The notes beneath the pieces were generated by a model. The model was not told the DNA's origin, did not search any database, and saw only the letters and a list, made by a program, of their open reading frames with translations. The position numbers were made by a program, and so were the translations under genes. Positions 6,208 through 12,891 of a stretch of 12,891 bases of DNA are shown in pieces. Source of the stretch: Helicobacteraceae bacterium (lineage in GTDB: Bacteria > Campylobacterota > Campylobacteria > Campylobacterales > Helicobacteraceae); NCBI GenBank assembly GCA_029258405.1, contig JARHYY010000148.1, positions 1-12,891 on the forward strand, read 5' to 3'. Positions within the stretch are counted from its first letter, which is position 1. Every line of letters starts with the position of its first letter.

Positions 6208-7083
6208 ATGACATTTTCAGATTTACTGCTCAAACTACAGCTTTTTTGGAAAGAGCAAGGATGCTTAATTGTTCAGCCCTATGATATTCCTGCAGGGGCA
6301 GGTACATTTCATCCCGCTACATTGCTAAGGAGTTTAGATTCTAAGCCTTGGAGCGTAGCCTATGTTGCTCCTTCGCGTCGCCCAACAGATGGAAGGTATG
6401 CTCAAAATCCTAATAGGCTTGGTAGTTATTATCAATTTCAAGTTCTTATTAAGCCAAGCTTAGAGAATATTCAAGAAATTTATTTACAAAGTTTGGCATA
6501 TTTGGGACTTGATATTAAATTGCATGATGTTCGTTTTGTTGAAGATAATTGGGAATCCCCAACATTAGGTGCATGGGGGCTTGGTTGGGAAGTGTGGCTT
6601 GATGGCATGGAAATTACACAATTTACTTATTTTCAACAAGTAGGTGGCATATCTTGTTTTCCTGTGCCTGTTGAAATCACCTATGGGACAGAGCGGTTAT
6701 GTATGTATTTGCAAGGTGTAGAAAATATTTTTGATATTCAATGGGGCGATAATTATACTTATGCAGATGTGCATTTAGAAAGTGAATATCAATTTTCAAA
6801 GTATCACTTTGAAATTGCTTCTGTACAACAGTTATTTGATTTATTTGAAGTCTATAAGCATGAATCACAAAAAGCTGTGCAATCATCATTGCCTTTAGTG
6901 GCGTATGATTATGTTATGATGGCTAGCCATTGCTTTAATATACTTGATGCAAGAAAGGCTATCTCTGCTACAGAAAGGCAAAATTATATTTTAAAAATTC
7001 GTGATCTTGCCAAGGAAGCTGCATTGCTCTATAAATCGCAAGAGCCTATAAGAAATGAGAGATTGAAAAGTGCAAAAGGTTAA
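6208..7083 (+). CDS. glyQ: Glycyl-tRNA synthetase alpha subunit
   Basis: A 291-residue class II aminoacyl-tRNA synthetase subunit that, with GlyS, charges tRNA-Gly in the cytoplasm. The conserved core is intact: QPYDIPAGAGTFHPATLLRSL, SRRPTDGRYAQNPNRLGSYYQFQV, then VRFVEDNWESPTLGAWGLGW and the EVWLDGMEITQFTYFQQ strand, ending with NILDARKAIS and an RNYILKIRDLAK-like helix. The frame is open further upstream (to ATG 6088, inside the fixH-like gene), but family members begin with a short segment before the LLLKLQLFW helix, and AGGAG at 6191-6195 plus the TATAAT box fit ATG 6208. glyS is not in the window; it is usually unlinked in Helicobacter. The 3' end overlaps the next gene by 14 bases. Confidence 0.95.
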   Translation: MTFSDLLLKLQLFWKEQGCLIVQPYDIPAGAGTFHPATLLRSLDSKPWSVAYVAPSRRPTDGRYAQNPNRLGSYYQFQVLIKPSLENIQEIYLQSLAYLGLDIKLHDVRFVEDNWESPTLGAWGLGWEVWLDGMEITQFTYFQQVGGISCFPVPVEITYGTERLCMYLQGVENIFDIQWGDNYTYADVHLESEYQFSKYHFEIASVQQLFDLFEVYKHESQKAVQSSLPLVAYDYVMMASHCFNILDARKAISATERQNYILKIRDLAKEAALLYKSQEPIRNERLKSAKG

Positions 7084-7795
7084 AGATATTATTCAATGGC
7101 TTGATGGCATATCTCCTTTTGAAACACAAGAGAGCTGGGATAACTGTGGTTTAAATGTGGGTAATGAAGAGCTCATTGTGGAACATATTTACATAGCTTT
7201 GGAGGCAACTTTAGAGATTATAGAACAAATGGAAGAAAATTCTTTGCTCATTACTCACCATCCGCTCATATTCCGCCCGCTTAAAAATATGATTGAAAAT
7301 AAATATCCTGTAAATATTATCAAAAGGATTATGCAAAAAAATATAGCCCTTATTGCATTGCATACTAATTTTGATAAAAGCCATTTTTCATATTTATTAG
7401 CAAAAAGAATTTTGGGCTTTGAGCATGTACGCAAAGATGGTTATATTGCTTTTTTTGATATTGCACTTTCACATGATGATTTGGTAAAAAAGATTAAAAC
7501 ATGTTTCAACATAGAATATCTTTTTTGTAATTACCCACAAAAATACTATCATACAGGAGCTTTAATAAGCGGTGCTGGAACATCTATGGTTGCCCAATTG
7601 AATGTTGATTGTTTGTTAAGTGGGGATATGCGTTATCATGATGCGATGATCGCCACAAGCCTTAGGCGTACTATTTTTGATATAAGACATTATGAGAGCG
7701 AAAAGTTTTTTGGGCTTTTTATGCAGGAAATTTTACAAAAAGAGGGTATAAAAGCAAGTATTTTAGATTTTAAGAATCCATTCATACTATGTTAA
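7070..7795 (+). CDS. NIF3-like dinuclear metal-centre protein
   Basis: A 241-residue cytosolic protein of the NIF3/YbgI family (often annotated GTP cyclohydrolase I type 2 homolog, a label without solid biochemical support). The metal-binding residues are present: His63-His64 in THHPL, His98 and Asp102 in HTNFDKS, and His207 with Glu211 in RHYESE near the C-terminus. WDNCGL near residue 23 and SGDMRYHDA are further family signatures. Length is that of the short, single-domain form. It starts at GTG 7070 inside glyQ, overlapping by 14 bases, with GAGAG upstream, so translation is probably coupled. Cellular function unknown. Equivalent of H. pylori HP0959, from memory. Confidence 0.9.
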   Translation: MQKVKDIIQWLDGISPFETQESWDNCGLNVGNEELIVEHIYIALEATLEIIEQMEENSLLITHHPLIFRPLKNMIENKYPVNIIKRIMQKNIALIALHTNFDKSHFSYLLAKRILGFEHVRKDGYIAFFDIALSHDDLVKKIKTCFNIEYLFCNYPQKYYHTGALISGAGTSMVAQLNVDCLLSGDMRYHDAMIATSLRRTIFDIRHYESEKFFGLFMQEILQKEGIKASILDFKNPFILC

Positions 7796-7807
7796 TAGGG
7801 AGAAATT

Positions 7808-8551
7808 ATGAATAATTATTTAGAACAGTTAGTTGAAATTGCAAAAATAGATAAAGAGATTGATTCCTTTGAGCCTCGTATAGCTGAAGCTAAAGTAGAG
7901 ATCACAGGACTTATAACCCAAAGAGATGAACTTATCAAAAAAGTAGATATTTTACATGACGAGGAAAAAGAACTTTCATTAAAAATTGCTAAGAATGATA
8001 CCCATCTTGCTGATTTGAATAAAAAATCAGAAGATATTGCAAAGAAGTGGAAGGCAGTCAAAACAGAGAAAGAAAATAAAGCATTGGCGTTAGAGGAAGA
8101 GATATTAAAAGAGCAAATTACTTTTGCTAATGAAGAAATTGAACGATTGAGCAAAAATAAGCAACTTAAAAAAAGTGAAATAGATCTTTTGCAAGAACAA
8201 ATTGCATCTCTTGATGAGCAAGAGAAAGTTTTAGAAGAGAATGTAAAAGGAGTGCTTGAAGATATTAAAGAGCAGCGGCAAGAAATTTCCACTAAGAAAG
8301 AACTTCTTACAAGCCAAATGGATCAGAAAATTATAGTGTTTTATGAAAAAATTAGAAAATGGGCAAAAAATACAAGTGTTGTTGCTGTTTATAAGCAAGC
8401 ATGTGGAGGGTGTTTTATTCGTCTTAATGATAAAACTTATACCGATATTTTAAAAAATGAGGATATTATTACCTGCCCTCATTGTGGTCGTATTCTCTAT
8501 ATTAAAAAACAAGAACACAATCAAGCTCAGACGGTTCAAAAAGTCGTATAA
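7808..8551 (+). CDS. flgZ: Coiled-coil zinc-ribbon protein, FlgZ/HP0958-like
   Basis: A 247-residue protein with a very long, Glu/Lys-rich coiled coil (about residues 5-175) and a C-terminal zinc ribbon with Cys199, Cys202 (CGGC) and Cys223, Cys226 (CPHC). This is the architecture of H. pylori HP0958, reported to stabilise sigma-54 (RpoN), to bind flaA mRNA and to be required for motility; some authors call it FlgZ. Its place between NIF3 and waaA is the same as in H. pylori. GGGAG lies about six bases before the ATG. The family (DUF164/zf-RING_7) also occurs in bacteria without this role, so the flagellar function is inferred from the genus. Confidence 0.88.
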   Translation: MNNYLEQLVEIAKIDKEIDSFEPRIAEAKVEITGLITQRDELIKKVDILHDEEKELSLKIAKNDTHLADLNKKSEDIAKKWKAVKTEKENKALALEEEILKEQITFANEEIERLSKNKQLKKSEIDLLQEQIASLDEQEKVLEENVKGVLEDIKEQRQEISTKKELLTSQMDQKIIVFYEKIRKWAKNTSVVAVYKQACGGCFIRLNDKTYTDILKNEDIITCPHCGRILYIKKQEHNQAQTVQKVV

Positions 8552-8554
8552 TAA

Positions 8555-9754
8555 ATGATTTTTTGGAGGGTATATATTGCATTTATGTGGGGGGTAGAAA
8601 TTATTATACTTTTTCTCCTCCCTTTTTTAATGCTGAAAAAAAAATATAGGCAATCACTTGCTGCACGATTTGCTCTTTTAAAAAATCATATACCTCATCA
8701 TATTCATTCCTTTGATTTTTGGTTTCATGCTTGTTCTTTGGGGGAGGTAAATTCTTTGAAACCTTTGCTTGAAGAAATAAATATCCACAATCAAGCATAT
8801 TCTATACTTTTAAGCACAACAACACAAACAGGTTTCAAGCAAGCTCAAAAACTAAAAACAGAAATTTTTAATAATAAAATTTTTTGTCATGTATGCTATC
8901 TCCCTTTTGAGCCATTATTATATTTTTGGGTAAGAAAAACAAAAAAACTCTTTGTAATGGAAGCAGAATTATGGTATGGATTGTTCTATTATGTCAAGCA
9001 AAAAGGGGGGGAGACTATTTTGCTTAATGCACGAATTTCTACCCATTCTTATCCTAAGTATCTTTATTTGAGAAATTTTTATAAAATTTTGTTTAAATAT
9101 GTTGATAAAGTCTTTGCCCAATCAGAAGAGGATAAAAGTCGCTTAGAGCATTTAGGGGCAAAGCAAATTATTGTGAGCGGAAATATTAAAGCTCTTAATG
9201 TACCAAAAATAACCTATAAATTTTCTCCTCCATCTACCCCCCTTGTTGTTTTAGCTAGTACTCATAGGGGTGAAGAGCAGCTCCTTTTTGAATCGCTTTG
9301 TTCATATTATAGCAAGCTCCCCTTTAGCTTGCTAGTTATCCCTAGGCATCCTGAACGATTTGAGGAAGTATGGAAGCTTATAAATATGTATTTTGGAGCT
9401 ACTCACAACCTTAAAAAGCGTTCATTAGATGAAGGTTTTCTAAGCGGTGATGTAATACTTGGTGATTCTATGGGTGAGCTTGTAGAGTTTTATGCAATAG
9501 CGTCTGTGGTGGTTTTATGCGGTTCGTTTATGCCAATAGGTGGGCATAATCCGCTAGAAGTCGCTTTTTTTAATAAACCTCTTTTAAGTGGTAAGGAAAT
9601 TTTTAATCAAAATGCTCTTTTTTCTTTGGTTGATGGTTATGAAATCATAGAATCAGAAGCTTTAGCACAGAAGCTTGAACAATTATCCATCTTAAAGCCC
9701 ACATCGATAAAAAGACAGATAGAAAAAAAAGACTTTTTTAAACTTATTTTTTAA
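8555..9754 (+). CDS. waaA: 3-deoxy-D-manno-octulosonic acid (Kdo) transferase
   Basis: A 399-residue inner-membrane-associated GT30 glycosyltransferase that adds Kdo to the lipid A precursor in lipopolysaccharide synthesis. An N-terminal hydrophobic segment (about 8-27) is followed by the GT30 core: WFHACSLGEVNS with the putative catalytic base Glu64, TTTQTGF, EAELW, NARIS, QSEEDKSRLEHLG, then GNIKAL, ASTHRGEE, VIPRHPERF and the C-terminal sugar-nucleotide site GSFMPIGGHNPLE. EAELWYG replaces the more usual ETELWPN. It starts three bases after the flgZ-like stop; no clear ribosome binding site is visible, so it probably depends on translational coupling. Equivalent of HP0957 (kdtA). Confidence 0.94.
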   Translation: MIFWRVYIAFMWGVEIIILFLLPFLMLKKKYRQSLAARFALLKNHIPHHIHSFDFWFHACSLGEVNSLKPLLEEINIHNQAYSILLSTTTQTGFKQAQKLKTEIFNNKIFCHVCYLPFEPLLYFWVRKTKKLFVMEAELWYGLFYYVKQKGGETILLNARISTHSYPKYLYLRNFYKILFKYVDKVFAQSEEDKSRLEHLGAKQIIVSGNIKALNVPKITYKFSPPSTPLVVLASTHRGEEQLLFESLCSYYSKLPFSLLVIPRHPERFEEVWKLINMYFGATHNLKKRSLDEGFLSGDVILGDSMGELVEFYAIASVVVLCGSFMPIGGHNPLEVAFFNKPLLSGKEIFNQNALFSLVDGYEIIESEALAQKLEQLSILKPTSIKRQIEKKDFFKLIF

Positions 9755-9762
9755 GGTATAAT

Positions 9763-10482
9763 ATGGAAAAAGCTTATAAGCTCTTAGCTAAAGCAAATAA
9801 TATTTCACATAATGAAGCAAAAATGCTTATTGATAGAGGGCTTGTGAGTGTGAATGGGATGCGTATTAAAATTGCACGAATGCTTTTAAGAGAAAATACT
9901 AAATTTCATATCTTACAACAGGGCATTCCTCAAGTTATCCTACACACTGATGATTTTATCGCGATAAACAAACCATCGTTTGTAAATGCACAAGAAGTTT
10001 TATCATTTTTTGAAGGCTATAAGCTCATTAACAGGCTCGATAGAGAAACAAGCGGTATTATGCTTTTGGGTACTCAAGCATTTTTAAAGCAAGCTATTGA
10101 TGAATTTAAGCATAATAGAGTTTATAAAGAATACCGAGCAATAGTGTGTGGGTTATTTAAAGATGATAGGGTGATTGATACACGCATATCTACGCAAAAA
10201 GGACAAAGAGCTTTTTCACGAATTGATAAAAATGGGCAAGAGGCTTATACATTTGCTTCCCCAATACAATATCTTGCAAAAAAAACATTATTAAAAATAA
10301 TTATCAAAACAGGGAGAACACATCAAATAAGGGTGCATCTCGCATCAATAGGTTTTCCTCTTTTGGGTGATACATTATATGGGGGCAAAGATGCAAAACG
10401 ATTGTTTTTGCATGCTTATAAAATGAATTTTTTAGGGCATGAAATTATTGCTGATTTACCACAAGAATTTATGCTTGAATAG
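9763..10482 (+). CDS. RluA-family RNA pseudouridine synthase
   Basis: A 239-residue enzyme that isomerises uridine to pseudouridine in RNA. Residues about 1-50 resemble an S4 RNA-binding domain (AKANNISHNEAKMLIDRGLVSVNG pattern). The catalytic motif is INRLDRETSG with Asp93, followed by VYKEYRAIV, KTGRTHQIRVHLASIGFPLLGD and YGG, all standard for RluA/RluD. It is shorter than E. coli RluD (about 326), as is common for the epsilon-proteobacterial paralogs. Target site (rRNA or tRNA) cannot be told from the sequence. AAGG lies six bases before the ATG and overlaps the waaA stop. Equivalent of HP0956, from memory. Confidence 0.9.
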   Translation: MEKAYKLLAKANNISHNEAKMLIDRGLVSVNGMRIKIARMLLRENTKFHILQQGIPQVILHTDDFIAINKPSFVNAQEVLSFFEGYKLINRLDRETSGIMLLGTQAFLKQAIDEFKHNRVYKEYRAIVCGLFKDDRVIDTRISTQKGQRAFSRIDKNGQEAYTFASPIQYLAKKTLLKIIIKTGRTHQIRVHLASIGFPLLGDTLYGGKDAKRLFLHAYKMNFLGHEIIADLPQEFMLE

Positions 10483-10513
10483 TTAGCGAAGCAATGTTTA
10501 ATAGCGTTTTGAG

Positions 10514-10519
10514 TATAAT
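10514..10519 (+). promoter_or_regulatory. -10 promoter element of the Sel1 lipoprotein gene
   Basis: A perfect TATAAT stands 20 bases before the start codon, in the 57-base gap after the RluA-family gene. The start would be about 10526, leaving a very short leader that holds the AAGGGG ribosome binding site (10529-10534). It suggests the lipoprotein is transcribed on its own. Confidence 0.55.
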
Positions 10520-10539
10520 ATAAAACATAAGGGGTTAAT

Positions 10540-11475
10540 ATGAGATTATATATATTATTAGGTTTTGCTTTTTTATTATTAGGTTGTGTAGGCAATAATG
10601 ATAAAGGATTAAGCTTATATGAGAAAGGCATAAAAGCAGAGAGCTATAAGGAATATCCCATAGCCTTAAAATATTTTGAAAGTGCATGCAAGGAAGGCTT
10701 TTCAGGTGCTTGCCAAAAAGCTGCCCGCATGCACCAAAAAGGGATTGGCACTAAGGTTGATCATCAAATAGCATTAGAGCTATTAGATGATGGTTGCAAT
10801 AAGTGGAATAATCCACGAGTATGCTCTAGCCTTGCTACCTATGTTGTCCCCCAAGAAGCAGAAGCTAAAAGCCAGCAACGCTATGAAACATATATGAATA
10901 AGGCTTGTCATCTAGGGTTACCTTTTATATGCAGAGAATTAGCTCTTGAAGCTCTCAATCATAATAAGGCAGATGTATTTAAATACATGCAGTTTGCTTG
11001 CGAAGCACAACATGGGAAATCATTATGCACTAATGAGGATATTTATTATTTTTCAGCCTTATTTTTTGAGCATAATAATTATACTCAAGAAGCTATGGAA
11101 TCCTTCAAGAAAGCATGCCAGCTGAAGCATAAGGATTCATGCCTGGAAATGGGAAAAATAGCACAGAGAACACAGAGATATGAAGAAAGCATAAAGGCTT
11201 TTGAGCAGGCTTGTGCTTTAGGGGCGATGCAAGGTTGCTCTTCTTTAGCGATTAGTTATGATCAAGGAAGCATGGGGCTTTTGAGTCATCAAAAAGCAGC
11301 TACATATAGAGAAATACTCTGTGTGCAAGGCGGGGTTTATGATGAATGCATTCTTGTTGCCCAGTACTACCAACAACAAGATGAGAAAAAATCAAAAGAA
11401 TATTACAAAAAAGCCTTGCAACTTTGCGAAAAGTCTCATGGTGATTGTAGTAGCATTCAAGAGCATATAAAATAA
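10540..11475 (+). CDS. Cysteine-rich Sel1-repeat lipoprotein (Hcp-like)
   Basis: A 311-residue secreted lipoprotein. The signal peptide MRLYILLGFAFLLLGC ends in a lipobox (LLGC), with Cys16 as the lipidated residue. The mature part is a string of about eight alpha/alpha Sel1-like repeats, each with a Cys pair: C-x7-C in units such as ACKEGFSGAC, ACHLGLPFIC, ACQLKHKDSC and ACALGAMQGC, and C-x8-C or C-x6-C in others. Disulfide-linked repeat hairpins of this sort define the Helicobacter cysteine-rich proteins (Hcp), several of which are immunogenic; one was reported to bind beta-lactams. Typical Hcp proteins have a plain Sec signal rather than a lipobox, so membrane attachment here is notable. 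The exact biological role is unknown. Own promoter upstream and a likely terminator downstream. Confidence 0.87.
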   Translation: MRLYILLGFAFLLLGCVGNNDKGLSLYEKGIKAESYKEYPIALKYFESACKEGFSGACQKAARMHQKGIGTKVDHQIALELLDDGCNKWNNPRVCSSLATYVVPQEAEAKSQQRYETYMNKACHLGLPFICRELALEALNHNKADVFKYMQFACEAQHGKSLCTNEDIYYFSALFFEHNNYTQEAMESFKKACQLKHKDSCLEMGKIAQRTQRYEESIKAFEQACALGAMQGCSSLAISYDQGSMGLLSHQKAATYREILCVQGGVYDECILVAQYYQQQDEKKSKEYYKKALQLCEKSHGDCSSIQEHIK

Positions 11476-11477
11476 TT

Positions 11478-11523
11478 GAGCACATTATTGCTCTTTTCTT
11501 ATGAGCATAATTTAATTTTTTTT
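11478..11523 (+). terminator. Putative terminator with alternative hairpins
   Basis: Just after the Sel1 gene stop lie GAGCA (11478-11482), TGCTC (11489-11493) and a second GAGCA (11503-11507), the last followed by a T-rich tract (11511-11523). TGCTC can pair with either GAGCA, forming a five-base stem with a 6- or 9-base loop. Either hairpin is followed by T residues, so rho-independent termination is plausible though the stems are short. Confidence 0.4.
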
Positions 11524-11576
11524 AAAGGAAATTTAGGCTAAATCTTTTAATCACAAAAATATACAAAGGAGCATAT

Positions 11577-12689
11577 ATGCTTAATGAAGAGATTATTTCT
11601 TTGCTCAAAAAGGTTATTTATCCACAATTTCAAAAAGATATTGTAACTTTTGGGTTTGTGAAAGAAGCAAAATTAGAAGATGGTATTGTTTCGGTTATAC
11701 TTCGTATCCCATCAAGTTCGCCTGAAGTTGCTCAATCTTTAGAACAAGAAATAAAAAATGCACTTTCTGTGCTTAATGCTAAAGAATACCACTTAAGCAT
11801 TGAACAGCCACAGATACAAAATCAAGAGCCACCAAAACCACAGACAAAAAACCTTGCCCCACAAATTAAAAGTTTTGTAATGATTAGTAGCGGAAAAGGT
11901 GGTGTGGGCAAATCTACTACAAGTGTTAATCTCTCGATCGCCCTAGCACAACAAGGCAAAAGAGTAGGGTTGCTTGATGCTGATATTTATGGTCCAAATA
12001 TACCGCGCATGCTTGGTATAAGCAAGCAGCGTCCAGAAATAGACCAAGCACAAAAGCGTCTTATCCCTCTTGTGGTGTATGGCATTGAAATAATGAGCAT
12101 GGGCATATTATATGAAGAAAATCAAAGTTTAATATGGAGAGGTCCTATGATCATGCGTGCGATTGATCAAATGCTTAAAGATGTAGCATGGAGCAATTTA
12201 GATGTATTGGTTATAGATATGCCCCCTGGCACAGGAGATGCACAGCTTACTTTAGCACAGAGTGTGCCAGTAAGTGCAGGTATCACTGTTACCACACCCC
12301 AAAAAGTTTCTCTTGATGATTCTATCCGTAGTCTGGATATGTTTAAGAAGCTTAAAATCCCTGTAGCTGGAATAATAGAAAATATGAGTGGCTTTATTTG
12401 TCCAGATACAAAAAAAGAATATGATATTTTTGGTAAAGGCACGACAAAGCCTATTGCAGAAGAGTTTGAAACACAACTCCTTGCACAAATTCCTATTGAG
12501 CCAAGCATTCGAGAAGGAGGAGACGAAGGAAAACCCATCGTATTTTTTAAGCCAGAGAGCCAAAGTGCTAAAGAATACATTAAAGCAGCAGATAAATTAT
12601 GGAATTTTATCCAAGAAGTACAGCAAGAAAGACGAGCAGACAATAGCAGTATTCAGCCTGTGCCAAGCACCCAATCAGCCTGTAATTAA
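11577..12689 (+). CDS. mrp: Mrp/ApbC (NBP35-type) Fe-S carrier P-loop ATPase
   Basis: A 370-residue cytosolic ATPase that is thought to load Fe-S clusters onto target proteins. Residues about 1-80 form the N-terminal MIP18/DUF59 domain, then a Gln/Pro-rich linker, then the ATPase: deviant Walker A SSGKGGVGKST (104-114), LLDADIYGPNIPRMLG, WRGPM, VIDMPPGTGDAQL and TTPQKVSL. The usual cluster-binding C-x-x-C after NMSGF is not intact: it reads Cys275-Pro-Asp-Thr278. A lone Cys369 sits next to the C-terminus in a tail SAC-N similar, from memory, to the end of H. pylori HP0207. Start set by AAAGGAG (11565-11571) five bases before the ATG. Likely monocistronic, behind the terminator of the Sel1 gene. 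Confidence 0.93.
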   Translation: MLNEEIISLLKKVIYPQFQKDIVTFGFVKEAKLEDGIVSVILRIPSSSPEVAQSLEQEIKNALSVLNAKEYHLSIEQPQIQNQEPPKPQTKNLAPQIKSFVMISSGKGGVGKSTTSVNLSIALAQQGKRVGLLDADIYGPNIPRMLGISKQRPEIDQAQKRLIPLVVYGIEIMSMGILYEENQSLIWRGPMIMRAIDQMLKDVAWSNLDVLVIDMPPGTGDAQLTLAQSVPVSAGITVTTPQKVSLDDSIRSLDMFKKLKIPVAGIIENMSGFICPDTKKEYDIFGKGTTKPIAEEFETQLLAQIPIEPSIREGGDEGKPIVFFKPESQSAKEYIKAADKLWNFIQEVQQERRADNSSIQPVPSTQSACN

Positions 12690-12725
12690 ATAATGTTGTA
12701 AGGTTCATTTTGGAGCGTTAGCAAA

Positions 12726-12762
12726 GTAGGTTCAATTAGAGGGCACAAGCTCTCTAACCTAC
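12726..12762 (+). repeat. Imperfect inverted repeat after mrp
   Basis: GTAGG (12726-12730) pairs with CCTAC (12758-12762), and inside it TTAGAG (12736-12741) pairs with CTCTAA (12752-12757), leaving a five-base bulge and a ten-base loop. No T tract follows, so it is a weak terminator candidate; it could also be a protein-binding site or chance. It overlaps the start of the coding-like tail described next. Confidence 0.35.
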
Positions 12763-12891
12763 AGAACAGGCTTTGAAGGCACAAAAGGCTTAAGAGGAGA
12801 CACACAAGACATAGAAGTTGTAAGCAAAGATGCTACTTTAAAACTCTATGGTAGAGATGGAGTTGATAAATTTGATATAGTTGCAAGCAAA
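12730..12891 (+). pseudogene. Start-less coding-like fragment running off the window
   Basis: From just after a TAG at 12727-12729 to the window edge, 54 codons are open and look coding: the translation begins VQLEGTSSLTYRTGFEG and ends KLYGRDGVDKFDIVASK, with a balanced mixture of residues and beta-type, Gly/Asp-rich character like extracellular or flagellar/autotransporter proteins. There is no ATG, GTG or TTG in the frame, and no ribosome binding site. The frame upstream of the TAG (FGALAK) also has no start. The simplest reading is the 5'-truncated remnant, or silent copy, of a larger surface-protein gene that continues to the right. I cannot name the family. Confidence 0.45.

Noticed and set aside
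7816..8292. 158-codon minus-strand frame opposite the coiled-coil gene
   Set aside because: Its Ser/Phe/Leu-rich translation is the expected mirror of Glu/Lys-rich coiled-coil codons; no start signal or recognisable domain.
9757..9762. TATAAT immediately before the RluA-family ATG as a promoter
   Set aside because: A start site about seven bases downstream would fall inside the coding region, so it cannot drive this gene from its ATG; probably coincidental in AT-rich sequence.
12167..12643. Minus-strand and alternative + strand frames within the mrp ATPase region
   Set aside because: The frame of mrp carries all the conserved P-loop motifs; the others are shadows without ribosome binding sites.
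1..12891. CRISPR arrays, tRNA or rRNA genes, insertion sequences
   Set aside because: I looked for regularly spaced direct repeats, cloverleaf signatures, conserved rRNA cores and transposase motifs and saw none.

Overview
The window looks like chromosome from a Campylobacterota species, most likely a Helicobacter and probably an enterohepatic one. The DNA is AT-rich and every confident gene lies on the + strand. The gene content is typical of the group: a cbb3 oxidase cluster followed by DUF4006 and FixH-type genes, then a block (glyQ, NIF3, zinc-ribbon FlgZ/HP0958-like, waaA, RluA-type synthase) that I recall from H. pylori as HP0960 to HP0956, then a cysteine-rich Sel1 (Hcp-like) lipoprotein and an Mrp ATPase. 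The species cannot be fixed from the sequence alone.

Layout. Bases 1-656 hold no convincing gene. Bases 657-1193 encode a lone TIR-like protein resembling ThsB, the sensor subunit of the Thoeris anti-phage system. No ThsA partner is visible, and the residue aligned with the published catalytic Glu is Gln. A non-coding gap of about 200 bases leads into the cbb3 cluster (1393-6143): ccoN, ccoO, ccoQ, ccoP, a DUF4006 gene, a 34-codon membrane micro-ORF, a TPM-like membrane-anchored protein and a FixH-like assembly protein. These are tightly packed or overlapping and are probably co-transcribed. A possible internal promoter precedes the second block (6208-10482): glyQ, NIF3, flgZ-like, waaA and an RluA-family gene. 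The Sel1 lipoprotein (10540-11475) has its own TATAAT box and is followed by a putative terminator. mrp (11577-12689) comes next. The last 162 bases form an open, coding-like frame with no start codon that runs off the window.

How the genes work together. CcoN, CcoO, CcoQ and CcoP form the high-affinity cytochrome c oxidase of a microaerophile; the four small genes behind them are likely assembly or accessory factors. The second block mixes housekeeping functions (tRNA charging, RNA modification, Kdo transfer to lipid A) with a flagellar/sigma-54 factor. Mrp is an Fe-S carrier ATPase, here with an altered C-X-X-C site.

The items most worth a second look are the orphan ThsB-like protein with Glu-to-Gln at its predicted catalytic site, the unlisted 34-aa peptide inside the cbb3 cluster, the Mrp cysteine loss, and the start-less coding tail at the right edge.
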